Shown piece by piece: positions 1-6,735 of a DNA stretch of 7,134 nt. Each line of letters opens with the position of its first letter. The stretch's first letter is position 1. The translations under genes and the position numbers were made by a program. The DNA lies in assembly GCA_003695005.1 (NCBI GenBank), contig RFJE01000386.1, positions 1 through 7,134 on the forward strand. The letters run 5' to 3'. Source of the stretch: Candidatus Hydrogenedentota bacterium (GTDB taxonomy: Bacteria > Spirochaetota > Leptospiria > Turneriellales > J094). The notes under the pieces are model-generated. The model had not been told where the DNA came from and did no database searches. It worked only from the letters and a program-made list of their open reading frames with translations.

Positions 1-6
1 CCCTCC
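1..6 (-). promoter_or_regulatory. Candidate Shine-Dalgarno site of a gene starting beyond the left edge
   Basis: The first six bases read GGAGGG on the minus strand. The two secreted-protein genes in this window have very similar sites (AGAGGG and TGAGGG, each followed by four bases and ATG), so a start codon would be expected about four to seven bases outside the window. A leftward promoter lies just upstream at 24-52. The gene itself is not visible, so this is an inference from spacing and motif only. Confidence 0.4.
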
Positions 7-23
7 ACTATCTAGTTTTTCAG

Positions 24-52
24 CTTATAACGTAATAATATATAAATAACAA
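24..52 (-). promoter_or_regulatory. Candidate sigma-70-type promoter reading left, out of the window
   Basis: On the minus strand TTGTTA (52 to 47) is followed after exactly 17 bases by TATAAG (29 to 24). That is 4/6 and 5/6 matches to the TTGACA and TATAAT consensus. Transcription would start near base 17 and give a leader of about 20 bases that already contains GGAGGG at 6 to 1. The region is AT-rich, so hexamer matches alone are weak evidence. The combination with a well-placed ribosome-binding sequence makes it more credible. Confidence 0.4.
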
Positions 53-100
53 TGAAAATCGGCAAATTTTTTTACAAAATGGGGAAAGTGTAAGAGCTAA

Positions 101-119
101 ATGCTTGATAAATTATTGC
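101..119 (+). repeat. Left copy of an imperfect 19-bp inverted repeat flanking the secreted gene pair
   Basis: The sequence ATGCTTGATAA-ATT-ATTGC on the plus strand matches 16 of 19 positions with ATGCTTGATAA-TAG-ATTGC on the minus strand at 1694 to 1676. The two copies therefore face each other and enclose both secreted-protein genes. In the right copy the embedded TTGATA is the -35 box of the pair's promoter. In the left copy TTGATA is followed 17 bases later by CTGAAT, a poor -10. It may be a shared operator, a decayed promoter duplication, or chance in AT-rich DNA. Confidence 0.35.
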
Positions 120-162
120 CTGGATCGCTGAATAAATTCGTTTCGTTAAGAAACTCTACACT

Positions 163-732
163 TTACGAAATCCGCAATCCAATTAAAGAAGGGGGATATT
201 TAATTTTAAGCTTTTCGTATAACTTTTTTACCCCGCGAATAGAATGTGACAGTATGACCAAAGCATAATGGAATTGTTTATTTCGAATTGCAGTTTGAGC
301 GCGGCGAAAATCCTGCCGCAAAACACGAAAAAAGTGTAAAAACTTTTGTTTTTTATCTGTGGAAAAATGCTGTGTTTTTTGCGAGCTTAAGTCTTTAATA
401 ATTTCATCCGTTAAAAAGGACAGTTTTATTGCTGTTTTCTTTTGGAGACTTTGCAAAGATTTATATTGTTCGAGAATACTTTTTTCTAGCTGACGCTTTT
501 CTTGCCCCCGTGCTGTTTTATATAAGTTTAATGAGTTTTCCCAATTTGATTTCCACTTTTTATATTGCTGCTTGGTTTTTTTAAATACAGGCGAAGCAGA
601 GAGTGTTGAATCCATTAGTTTTTGTTGCTTTTTAGCTTTGTATAAAATGCGTGGAATCGAATGCGAATTTGCAAGTAAAAAGGATGGTAGAAGCAAAGTG
701 CAAAAAAGGATGATGCTTTTTTTATATTTCAT
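163..732 (-). CDS. Exported lysine-rich helical protein of unknown function (189 aa)
   Basis: I do not recognise the family. The N-terminus (MKYKK, then a hydrophobic run to about residue 20, then LLANS) is a typical Sec signal peptide with likely cleavage near residue 21-22. The Cys at residue 11 sits inside the hydrophobic core and is not a lipobox. The mature part is strongly basic and predicted largely helical: residues 55-115 are rich in K, Q, L and W with coiled-coil-like spacing, and residues 134-178 form a second amphipathic stretch with many Arg and Lys. It has no cysteine after the signal peptide. The ATG at 732-730 is preceded by GAGGG at a spacing of four, overlapping the stop codon of the 298-residue gene upstream, so it is probably the second gene of a translationally coupled pair. 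A periplasmic or surface location is inferred from the signal peptide only. Confidence 0.85.
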   Translation of the reverse strand: MKYKKSIILFCTLLLPSFLLANSHSIPRILYKAKKQQKLMDSTLSASPVFKKTKQQYKKWKSNWENSLNLYKTARGQEKRQLEKSILEQYKSLQSLQKKTAIKLSFLTDEIIKDLSSQKTQHFSTDKKQKFLHFFRVLRQDFRRAQTAIRNKQFHYALVILSHSIRGVKKLYEKLKIKYPPSLIGLRIS

Positions 733-736
733 AGAA

Positions 737-743
737 CCCTCAC
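737..743 (-). promoter_or_regulatory. Shine-Dalgarno site fused to the upstream stop codon
   Basis: On the minus strand GTGAGGG is followed by TTCT and then the ATG of the 189-residue gene. The TGA within it (742 to 740) is the stop codon of the 298-residue gene. A ribosome terminating there sits on the next initiation site, which is the usual arrangement for translational coupling. The site also fixes the start codon of the downstream gene. Confidence 0.75.
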
Positions 744-1636
744 TTTTGCTGATTCGTGTTTGGCAGGCTTTGGTTTTGATTTTTTGGTTGTGGTTCTTTC
801 TTTTGGTCTTTGGTATTTTCGGGTGTGGGAGAGACTTGGTCTGTGGTAACTTTTGTTGCAGCTAACCTCATAACATTTTGTTTTTTCTCGTTAATTAAGC
901 CATAATTATCATCGTGATGCAAAAAGAAATTATATGTATTTTCGAACAAACGGCGGTTGAGCATGTTAATGAGTTTATTGCGGACTTTTTCATAATCTGT
1001 AATTTTAATATCTTCTGCTAGGTTTAATTTTAGTGCTTCTTCAATCGTTTGGGTTTGATAATCTTCTTTATCTTCCATTGGTGTTTTACTTTCAATGAGT
1101 GCTAAAAACGCAAACCGTTTCGCACGGCGTGCTCTCTTAATGCCGTCCATATAGTGACGAATTTTATTAGAGAACAGAAAACGGTTGTAATTAAAGCCAA
1201 TTTCCTTAAACTGACGAGCGGCTTCTAAATCTCGATACCCGAGTCGTAGAAACATTTCGGCTTTTTTATCTTTGGCTGCAATAATAATGGGTGCAGAAAT
1301 ATCGAGAAGTTTTCGAGCATCTTCTAAATAGTTATCCTGCAAAATTTTCAGGTATAAATCTCGTAAAATTTCTTGGCTTTTCCGAATGTTTATAAAAGAT
1401 TTACTAAAGTCGCTTTGCAAATACCAAAGGTGAGCATTAAAATTAAGTTGGTATGCTTCTTGGAACATTTTTTTATCATTTTCATTACCAAAGTTGGAGA
1501 CACATACGTTAATGAACTCAAGAAAATAACGATTATCTTTTAAGCTATGCTCGGCAATGGTTTGGTTTGGCGAAACGGCAAAAAGGACATTGCCTAATAA
1601 AAACGTAAAAGCAAACAGTAAAATTTTTGTGCTCAT
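740..1636 (-). CDS. Exported helical protein of unknown function with Pro/Gln/Asn-rich tail (298 aa)
   Basis: I do not recognise a named family. Residues 1-20 (MSTK, hydrophobic core, LFA followed by VSP) form a Sec signal peptide with likely cleavage after Ala20. No lipobox cysteine is present. Residues 30-260 look mainly alpha-helical, with aromatic and charged repeats that recall TPR-like or four-helix proteins, including a conspicuous basic block around 167-174 (KRARRAKR). Residues 263-298 are low complexity (Thr, Pro, Asn, Gln, Lys) and probably disordered. The only cysteine, residue 45, is in the mature part. The ATG at 1636 has AGAAGAGGG four bases upstream and a strong promoter about 20 bases further up, which supports this start. 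It heads a two-gene unit with the 189-residue exported protein. A periplasmic or outer-membrane-associated structural role is possible but not shown. Confidence 0.88.
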   Translation of the reverse strand: MSTKILLFAFTFLLGNVLFAVSPNQTIAEHSLKDNRYFLEFINVCVSNFGNENDKKMFQEAYQLNFNAHLWYLQSDFSKSFINIRKSQEILRDLYLKILQDNYLEDARKLLDISAPIIIAAKDKKAEMFLRLGYRDLEAARQFKEIGFNYNRFLFSNKIRHYMDGIKRARRAKRFAFLALIESKTPMEDKEDYQTQTIEEALKLNLAEDIKITDYEKVRNKLINMLNRRLFENTYNFFLHHDDNYGLINEKKQNVMRLAATKVTTDQVSPTPENTKDQKKEPQPKNQNQSLPNTNQQK

Positions 1637-1661
1637 ATAACCCTCTTCTATTTCCTACTGT

Positions 1662-1690
1662 ATTATCGGTAAAAAGCAATCTATTATCAA
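1662..1690 (-). promoter_or_regulatory. Sigma-70-type promoter of the secreted gene pair
   Basis: On the minus strand TTGATA (1690 to 1685) and GATAAT (1667 to 1662) are separated by exactly 17 bases, each matching 5/6 of the consensus hexamers. Transcription would begin near 1655, giving a leader of about 19 bases that contains AGAAGAGGG before the ATG at 1636. The -35 box lies inside the right copy of a 19-bp inverted repeat (1676-1694), and a perfect G6/C6 palindrome begins about 20 bases upstream. Both could be binding sites for regulators. Confidence 0.7.
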
Positions 1691-1694
1691 GCAT
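1676..1694 (-). repeat. Right copy of the imperfect 19-bp inverted repeat
   Basis: It reads ATGCTTGATAA-TAG-ATTGC on the minus strand and matches the plus-strand copy at 101-119 at 16 of 19 positions. It contains the whole -35 hexamer and half of the spacer of the promoter of the secreted gene pair. Confidence 0.35.
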
Positions 1695-1697
1695 AAA

Positions 1698-1706
1698 ATT
1701 TTGATT
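1698..1706 (+). repeat. Left 9-bp direct repeat bracketing the GC-rich intergenic DNA
   Basis: ATTTTGATT here recurs exactly at 1943-1951. The 236 bases between them hold both GC-rich patches, while the sequence outside looks like ordinary AT-rich flank. This could be a target-site duplication or a chance AT-rich match. Confidence 0.3.
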
Positions 1707-1710
1707 AGGA

Positions 1711-1727
1711 AGGGGGGACACCCCCCT
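1711..1727. other. Perfect G6/C6 hairpin
   Basis: The plus strand reads AGGGGGG-ACA-CCCCCCT: seven perfect base pairs with a three-base loop, six of them G:C. Neither strand has a T-run after the stem, so it does not look like an intrinsic terminator. It is followed at 1728-1741 by a second GC-rich stretch that includes CTTCGG and CGGCCG. It lies between the end of carB and the promoter at 1662-1690 and could act as a transcription pause site, a protein-binding palindrome, or part of an inserted element. Confidence 0.55.
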
Positions 1728-1820
1728 CGCTTCGGCCGCGCTTTTCCGCAATCGAGAATCTCTAATATTACAAGTAAATATATTTGCTAAAATTTATATT
1801 TTGGTTCTATAACGTCCTTA

Positions 1821-1923
1821 GTCCCTGCGGCCGTCGATAGCGGGCGCGTCCTACGCTACCCCCCGAGGTTTTCTGCGAGGAAAGGCAAAAAGCAGGAGGC
1901 GCAGGAACGGCGCTGCCCGGGGT
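1821..1923. other. GC-rich island with nested inverted repeats
   Basis: This stretch is markedly richer in G and C than its surroundings and encodes no plausible protein. GTCCCTGCG (1821-1829) pairs with CGCAGGAAC (1900-1908) at 8 of 9 positions. TAGCG (1838-1842) pairs with CGCTA (1854-1858). TTTCTGCG (1870-1877) can pair with CGCAGGAA (1900-1907), one pair being G:U, as an alternative to the first stem. ACCCC (1858-1862) can pair with GGGGT (1919-1923). Several stems are mutually exclusive, so alternative folds are possible. It may be an intergenic repeat, a miniature mobile element remnant or a structured RNA. I cannot match it to a named RNA family. Confidence 0.45.
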
Positions 1924-1942
1924 CTTACCTGAAATTCCGAAT

Positions 1943-1951
1943 ATTTTGATT
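1943..1951 (+). repeat. Right 9-bp direct repeat bracketing the GC-rich intergenic DNA
   Basis: This is the second exact copy of ATTTTGATT, 31 bases downstream of the carB stop codon in the direction of carB transcription. See the partner at 1698-1706. Confidence 0.3.
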
Positions 1952-1981
1952 CCACCACCCTATCAATCTATGGGCTGTATA

Positions 1982-4900
1982 TTATCCAATCGGGTAAACT
2001 TCAATTTGTTTTTGCTTCATTTGTGCAATTCCTTTCGCTGCGGCCATGGCCGCTGCTACCGTAGTGGCATAAGGAACATTATATTGCAGAGCTGCCACTC
2101 GAATTTCAAAAGCATCATTGCGTGTAATAACATCAGCGGGAATATTTACAATGTAATGAACTTCACCGGATTTAATTTTATCCACAATGTGTGGTGATCC
2201 CTCATGAACCTTATTTACTTTTTGGATATTCGAAATTCCTTGCTTGTTTAAATACTCATAAGTTCCTTTTGTAGCTAAAATTAAAAATTCATTTTGTTCA
2301 AAAATACGAGCAGCTTCTACTAAATCCGGTTTCGATGCATCATCTACCGATAAAAACACAACCCCTTTTAAAGGCAATTTCGAGTACGCCGCTTCTTCTG
2401 CTTTAAAAAAAGCTTCTTCGGGCTCTTGACCAATCCCCATGACTTCGCCGGTAGATTTCATTTCCGGTCCTAAAATAGTATCTACATTCGAAAACTTTTT
2501 AAATGGTAAAACAACTTCTTTGCAGTACACTAACTTTGGCGGCTGATAGCCTATTAACCCAAGATCTTTTAGCTTTTCCCCAAAGAAAAGGCGGGTAGCT
2601 ATTTTAGCAAGTGGAATACCCGTAGCTTTCGATATAAAAGGGACGGTTCTCGATGCACGTGGATTTACCTCAATAACGTATAATTCGCCATCTTTCACAG
2701 CAAACTGGATATTCATTAAGCCAAGTACTTTAAGCTCTAGTGCAATTTTTTCTGTAGCCGCTTTTACTTTGTCTAATATCTCATCACTTAAATTGACAGG
2801 TGGTAAATAACAAGCACTATCACCGGAATGAACTCCCGCTTGCTCAATGTGCTCTAAAATACCACCAATGTAAACGGTTTCCCGATCACAAAGAGCATCG
2901 ACGTCAATTTCAATAGCTCGCTCTAAAAATTGGTCAATGAGTGCTGGCCGCTCTTTGCTAATTTCCGTCGAGGTTTTCATATATTCTTTTAATTGTTCCG
3001 GTGTATGGACAATCGCCATAGCGCGACCCCCTAGCACATACGAAGGTCGTGCTAAAACAGGATATCCAATTGTTTCCGCTGCTTGCAATGCTTCTTCTAA
3101 TGAAGCAGCCATAGCACCTTGTGGTTGCTTTAAGCCAAGTTTTGCAATAAGTTTATTAAATTGCTCCCTATCTTCTGCTCTATCAATATCTTGAACACTT
3201 GTACCAAGGATCGGAATGCTATTTTCATCGAGAACTTTTGCAAGTTTTAAAGGGGTTTGACCACCAAACTGTAAAATAACACCTGCAAAATTTCCTTGGG
3301 TTGCTTCTTGTTTACAAATCCGTAAAACATCTTCGCTTGTTAAAGGCTCGAAGTAGAGTCTGTCGGAAGTATCAAAATCTGTGGATACGGTTTCCGGATT
3401 GGAATTAATCATAATAGATTCAATGCCAATGTCCTTGAGTGCATACGCAGCCTGACAACAACAGTAATCAAATTCAATGCCTTGTCCAATTCGGTTCGGT
3501 CCACCACCTAATATAATAGCTTTTTTATGGGAACTAATCTCCGATTCATCTTCGGTTTCATAAGTGGAATAAAGATAAGGTGTGTAGGATTCAAACTCTG
3601 CAGCACAAGTATCTACTCGCTTAAATACTGCATCAATTTCCCACTGGCTTAATTTTTGCATAACGAATTTTTCTTCCCGCTGAATTTTGCCTTTTAAGGT
3701 GGCTTCTAATTTTACATATTCGGTACTACCTTTGTCAAAGGTTGCTAATTCAAACAAGGAAGGACGAATTTCATGCATTAAATTTAGTACTGCAATTTGG
3801 TGATTGCTAAACCCAAAGCTTTTTAAGTTTGCATAATCTTCTTCTTGCTTTTTAGGTAGTGTAATCCATTGTATGGCAGCATCCACAATCCTTTTTAACT
3901 GTGCTAAAAACCAAGGATCGATTTTTGTAAGGGAATATAGTTCATCCATAGAAAAGTATGATTCTACATTCTCCGGTATTGCCTTGCTTTCATACCAACC
4001 ACGTGGCATCATGGCACATTGCAAATAAAAGATTCGTAAATCCGTAGGCAGGCTTACTTTCTCTGCTAGCACATTGCAAATATCCGAAGTTTTTGCCTTG
4101 CGAATGAGATCCAGCTCTAAATCCCAAAAGGAATCAAACCCCCAACCAAAGCGGCCAATTTCTAACGATCGAACTGCTTTTTGAAAAGATTCCGGAAATG
4201 TGCGCCCTAATGACATGGCTTCCCCAACAGATCGCATTTGTGTATCGAGCTTACGAGGACTTTCCGGAAATTTCTCAAATGTAAATCTTGGTATTTTTGT
4301 AACAATATAATCAATGGTAGGCTCAAAAGAACCAGGGGTTTTTTTGGTAATTGCATTTGGAATTTCGTCTAAAGTATATCCCACCGAAAGCTTTGCAGCA
4401 ATACGCGCTATAGGAAATCCGGTTGCTTTGCTCGCTAACGCCGAAGAACGGCTAACTCGTGGATTCATTTCAATAACGAGAATTTCTCCGTTTGCGGGGT
4501 TCACAGCAAACTGAATATTACTTCCCCCTGTTTCCACTCCAATTTCGCGGATAATGCGGATAGCTAAATCCCGCAAGTTTTGGTATTCTTTGTCGGATAA
4601 AGTTTGTTGTGGTGCAATGGTAATGGAATCTCCTGTGTGAATGCCCATCGGGTCTAAATTTTCAATGGAACAAATTATGACCACATTGTCCGCTAAATCC
4701 CGCATAACTTCTAGCTCATACTCTTTCCATCCAAGCACAGATTGCTCAATTAATACCTGTGAGTTTGGCGACTCCGAAAGCGCTTTTAAGACCATCTTTT
4801 CAAAGTCTTCTTTGTTGTAACATACCCCACCACCGGTTCCCCCTAATGTAAAGGAAGGACGCAAAATGATAGGAAAGCCGATTTCATCTAAAAGAGCGAG

Positions 4901-5365
4901 TGCTTCTTCCAAGGAATGAGCTAGGCCGGATTTTGGATTTTTAGCGCCAATTTTCTCCATGGCTTTTTTAAATAAATCCCGATTTTCTGCTTTCTCAATT
5001 GCTTCTGCTTTTGCACCGATCAGCTCTACACCGTATTTTTCTAAAATACCATTATAATGTAATTCTAAAGCTGCATTTAATGCTGTTTGTCCCCCAACCG
5101 TAGGTAAAATGGCATCGGGTTTCTCGATTTCGATAATTTTTTCTAAATAAGGTAACGTAATAGGCTCAATATAAACTTTATCGCTTAAGTCGGGATCGGT
5201 CATAATGGTGGCAGGATTCGAATTGATTAATATAACATGGTAGCCTTCTTCTTTTAAAGCTTTTACGGCCTGTGTACCTGAATAATCAAACTCACATGCT
5301 TGCCCGATAACAATTGGCCCCGAGCCTATCACTAAAATGGATTCAATATCATTCCTGCGGGGCAT
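1982..5365 (-). CDS. carB: Carbamoyl-phosphate synthase large subunit
   Basis: CarB makes carbamoyl phosphate from bicarbonate, two ATP and ammonia supplied by the CarA glutaminase, feeding pyrimidine and arginine synthesis in the cytosol. The N-terminal carboxyphosphate half covers about residues 1-400 ([15 protein letters not shown] at 16-30, GGQTALN at 91-97, GGTGGG at 175-180, [18 protein letters not shown] at 299-316). The oligomerisation domain is about 400-585. The carbamoyl-phosphate half follows ([15 protein letters not shown] at 621-635, GGQTPLKLA at 701-709, [18 protein letters not shown] at 899-916). The C-terminal MGS-like allosteric domain runs from about 940, with [10 protein letters not shown] at 1051-1060. 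At 1127 residues it is about 50 longer than the 1073-residue E. coli enzyme, and the excess lies in residues about 450-580. I chose the ATG at 5365 because MPRR-DI is the usual CarB start. An in-frame TTG at 5398 would add 11 residues, but neither start has a good Shine-Dalgarno. carA is not in the window. Confidence 0.98.
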   Translation of the reverse strand: MPRRNDIESILVIGSGPIVIGQACEFDYSGTQAVKALKEEGYHVILINSNPATIMTDPDLSDKVYIEPITLPYLEKIIEIEKPDAILPTVGGQTALNAALELHYNGILEKYGVELIGAKAEAIEKAENRDLFKKAMEKIGAKNPKSGLAHSLEEALALLDEIGFPIILRPSFTLGGTGGGVCYNKEDFEKMVLKALSESPNSQVLIEQSVLGWKEYELEVMRDLADNVVIICSIENLDPMGIHTGDSITIAPQQTLSDKEYQNLRDLAIRIIREIGVETGGSNIQFAVNPANGEILVIEMNPRVSRSSALASKATGFPIARIAAKLSVGYTLDEIPNAITKKTPGSFEPTIDYIVTKIPRFTFEKFPESPRKLDTQMRSVGEAMSLGRTFPESFQKAVRSLEIGRFGWGFDSFWDLELDLIRKAKTSDICNVLAEKVSLPTDLRIFYLQCAMMPRGWYESKAIPENVESYFSMDELYSLTKIDPWFLAQLKRIVDAAIQWITLPKKQEEDYANLKSFGFSNHQIAVLNLMHEIRPSLFELATFDKGSTEYVKLEATLKGKIQREEKFVMQKLSQWEIDAVFKRVDTCAAEFESYTPYLYSTYETEDESEISSHKKAIILGGGPNRIGQGIEFDYCCCQAAYALKDIGIESIMINSNPETVSTDFDTSDRLYFEPLTSEDVLRICKQEATQGNFAGVILQFGGQTPLKLAKVLDENSIPILGTSVQDIDRAEDREQFNKLIAKLGLKQPQGAMAASLEEALQAAETIGYPVLARPSYVLGGRAMAIVHTPEQLKEYMKTSTEISKERPALIDQFLERAIEIDVDALCDRETVYIGGILEHIEQAGVHSGDSACYLPPVNLSDEILDKVKAATEKIALELKVLGLMNIQFAVKDGELYVIEVNPRASRTVPFISKATGIPLAKIATRLFFGEKLKDLGLIGYQPPKLVYCKEVVLPFKKFSNVDTILGPEMKSTGEVMGIGQEPEEAFFKAEEAAYSKLPLKGVVFLSVDDASKPDLVEAARIFEQNEFLILATKGTYEYLNKQGISNIQKVNKVHEGSPHIVDKIKSGEVHYIVNIPADVITRNDAFEIRVAALQYNVPYATTVAAAMAAAKGIAQMKQKQIEVYPIG

Positions 5366-5401
5366 AAGCCAAAAATCGACTTTGAGACAGTTGGTCAAAC
5401 G

Positions 5402-6715
5402 CTAGACTGCAGGTACAACAAGCTCTTCAATTAAACTTGGCCAAGGAATGGTGGCTTCTAATGTACATAAATTACCTACTAAACCAGCCATTGTTCTATC
5501 AATAAAAATTAAATCTGTTGGAAAATCAATTTTCATGCCTTCGCGCCAATGCTCGTTATTTAACTCCATGATACCTTTCATAAGTGGGTCGTCTTTTCCA
5601 AAGGAATATTGTTCTTGTTGCACAAGCGGTTTAAATACATGATAGTATTTTAGTACAAGTTCCTTGTCAATAGAATTACCATTTGTATAACGCACTCCTA
5701 ACTTGTATAAAATATCTGGAATTTTTTCCGGATCATTGTCTTTCGCTGCAAGTGTTATATTTCGATAGCCTTCTCGAACATATTCGGGAATTTCTTTTAC
5801 TTGACCGAAATCGTATAAAATAATTTCACCTGTACTGCGAACTGCAAAATTCCCCGCATTTGGATCGGCATGCAACTTATGAAAATAATACATTTGCAAT
5901 AAAAAAAGCTTAAACAACTTTATTCCAACCTGGTTTGCAAAGCCAATTCCCTTTTCTTTAACATCACTTAATGGCATGCCTGGCTCATAAATTGTGGTTA
6001 GCACTCTTTTCGTAGAAGCTTCTTGAATCACTTCAGGAATGATGAGCCAATTTAAGCCATGACGATGTGCCCACTGCCTAAATTCTATCTGGTTTTGAGC
6101 TTCTCTTTCATAATCGAGCTCGTACATGAGTTGGGTAGAAATTTCCTGCCAAATTTTTTCAAAGTCTAAATCCCCTAACATTTGAAAAATTAGACGCATG
6201 ATGGCTTTTAAATTCTTTAAATCACTGGCTATAATTTTTGGCATGTTCGGGTACTGAATTTTAATAACCACATCCCGACCATCTTTGAGCTTTGCTCTAT
6301 GGACTTGCCCAACCGAAGCAGAAGCAAGAGCTTTTTCTTCCACCGACTCAAAAATAGAATCTGCTTGTGGCAAATCTTCATAAAAAACTTGTTCCATTGC
6401 TTTAAAAGAAAGCGGAACAGCATCCTTTTGCAAGCTACGTAAAATTTTTGTAAATTCTTCGGGCAAAAGCCCTTCTTGTAGAGAAAGCATTTGCCCTACT
6501 TTCATTACGCCACCTTTTAAGCGGCCCATGGTTTCGGATAAAAGCTCACCGGCATAAGCCCATAACTCTTGTTGCCTTTTTTCTTTTTCACTTTCATCCG
6601 AAAAAGCAGAAGCCACTCTTTCTTTTAAAAAAGAAGTGCCCATTTTTGCGGCCATAGAACCCACTTTCCATAAGCGGCCTATGGTGGAAGATAAAATATC
6701 ATCGTCTTTTTCCAT
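5402..6715 (-). CDS. ABC1/COQ8-UbiB family atypical kinase-like protein
   Basis: The family's hallmark motifs are all present in a 437-residue protein: the KxGQ motif (KVGQMLSLQ, 72-80), the small-residue-rich nucleotide loop (ASASVGQVH, 131-139), the ATP lysine (VVIKIQYP, Lys152), ELDYEREA (199-206), the catalytic-loop equivalent HADPNAGNF (282-290) and DFG (302-304). The KxGQ, IGQVH-like and KIQYP motifs resemble eukaryotic COQ8/ADCK3 more than proteobacterial UbiB. No hydrophobic C-terminal segment like the UbiB membrane anchor is visible, so it is probably soluble or peripheral. Family members support isoprenoid-quinone synthesis or lipid handling, often as ATPases rather than protein kinases. 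The substrate here is unknown. The gene starts 20 bases after the OmpA-like gene and ends 36 bases before the carB ATG, suggesting one operon. The start is preceded only by a weak AAAAGA ribosome-binding sequence, but the N-terminus IGRLWKVGSMAAK fits the family. Confidence 0.95.
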   Translation of the reverse strand: MEKDDDILSSTIGRLWKVGSMAAKMGTSFLKERVASAFSDESEKEKRQQELWAYAGELLSETMGRLKGGVMKVGQMLSLQEGLLPEEFTKILRSLQKDAVPLSFKAMEQVFYEDLPQADSIFESVEEKALASASVGQVHRAKLKDGRDVVIKIQYPNMPKIIASDLKNLKAIMRLIFQMLGDLDFEKIWQEISTQLMYELDYEREAQNQIEFRQWAHRHGLNWLIIPEVIQEASTKRVLTTIYEPGMPLSDVKEKGIGFANQVGIKLFKLFLLQMYYFHKLHADPNAGNFAVRSTGEIILYDFGQVKEIPEYVREGYRNITLAAKDNDPEKIPDILYKLGVRYTNGNSIDKELVLKYYHVFKPLVQQEQYSFGKDDPLMKGIMELNNEHWREGMKIDFPTDLIFIDRTMAGLVGNLCTLEATIPWPSLIEELVVPAV

Positions 6716-6735
6716 AAAAATGCGTCTTTTGCAGC

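Larger units (their letters stand above)
1637..1981. other. 345-bp intergenic region between carB and the secreted gene pair
   Basis: No convincing gene lies here. Going up in coordinate it holds the Shine-Dalgarno GAGGG (1641-1645), the leftward promoter (1662-1690), a G6/C6 hairpin (1711-1727) with a short GC-rich patch to about 1755, an AT-rich spacer (about 1756-1820), a structured GC-rich island (1821-1923), and about 58 bases of ordinary flank after it. The swings in base composition are sharp compared with the coding DNA on either side. No hairpin followed by a T-run terminates carB on the minus strand. Confidence 0.7.

Noticed and set aside
101..268. Plus-strand 55-residue reading frame starting MLDKLLPGS, overlapping the end of the 189-residue gene
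   Set aside because: It has no good ribosome-binding site, overlaps a better-supported gene antisense, and has no recognisable composition or motif.
572..865. Plus-strand 97-residue reading frame
   Set aside because: It lies antisense to the two secreted genes, and its Phe/Leu/Cys-rich product is what reversed Lys-rich helical coding gives.
1711..1727. Intrinsic terminator of carB
   Set aside because: The stem is strong, but neither strand has a U-run after it and it lies more than 250 bases past the stop codon.
1545..1751. Minus-strand 68-residue reading frame upstream of and overlapping the 298-residue gene
   Set aside because: It runs through the promoter and GC patch in a different frame, lacks a ribosome-binding site, and ends inside the signal-peptide gene.
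1877..1922. GAGGAAAG motif resembling the start of the RNase P RNA core, within the GC-rich island
   Set aside because: The following bases do not match the conserved core, and the GC-rich structure is far too short for an RNase P RNA.
5366..5398. Extension of CarB to the TTG at 5398
   Set aside because: The extra 11 residues do not match the CarB N-terminus, whereas the sequence from the ATG at 5365 matches it well.
6229..6423. Minus-strand 64-residue reading frame inside the ABC1 gene
   Set aside because: It is a shifted-frame shadow of a gene whose own frame carries all conserved motifs.
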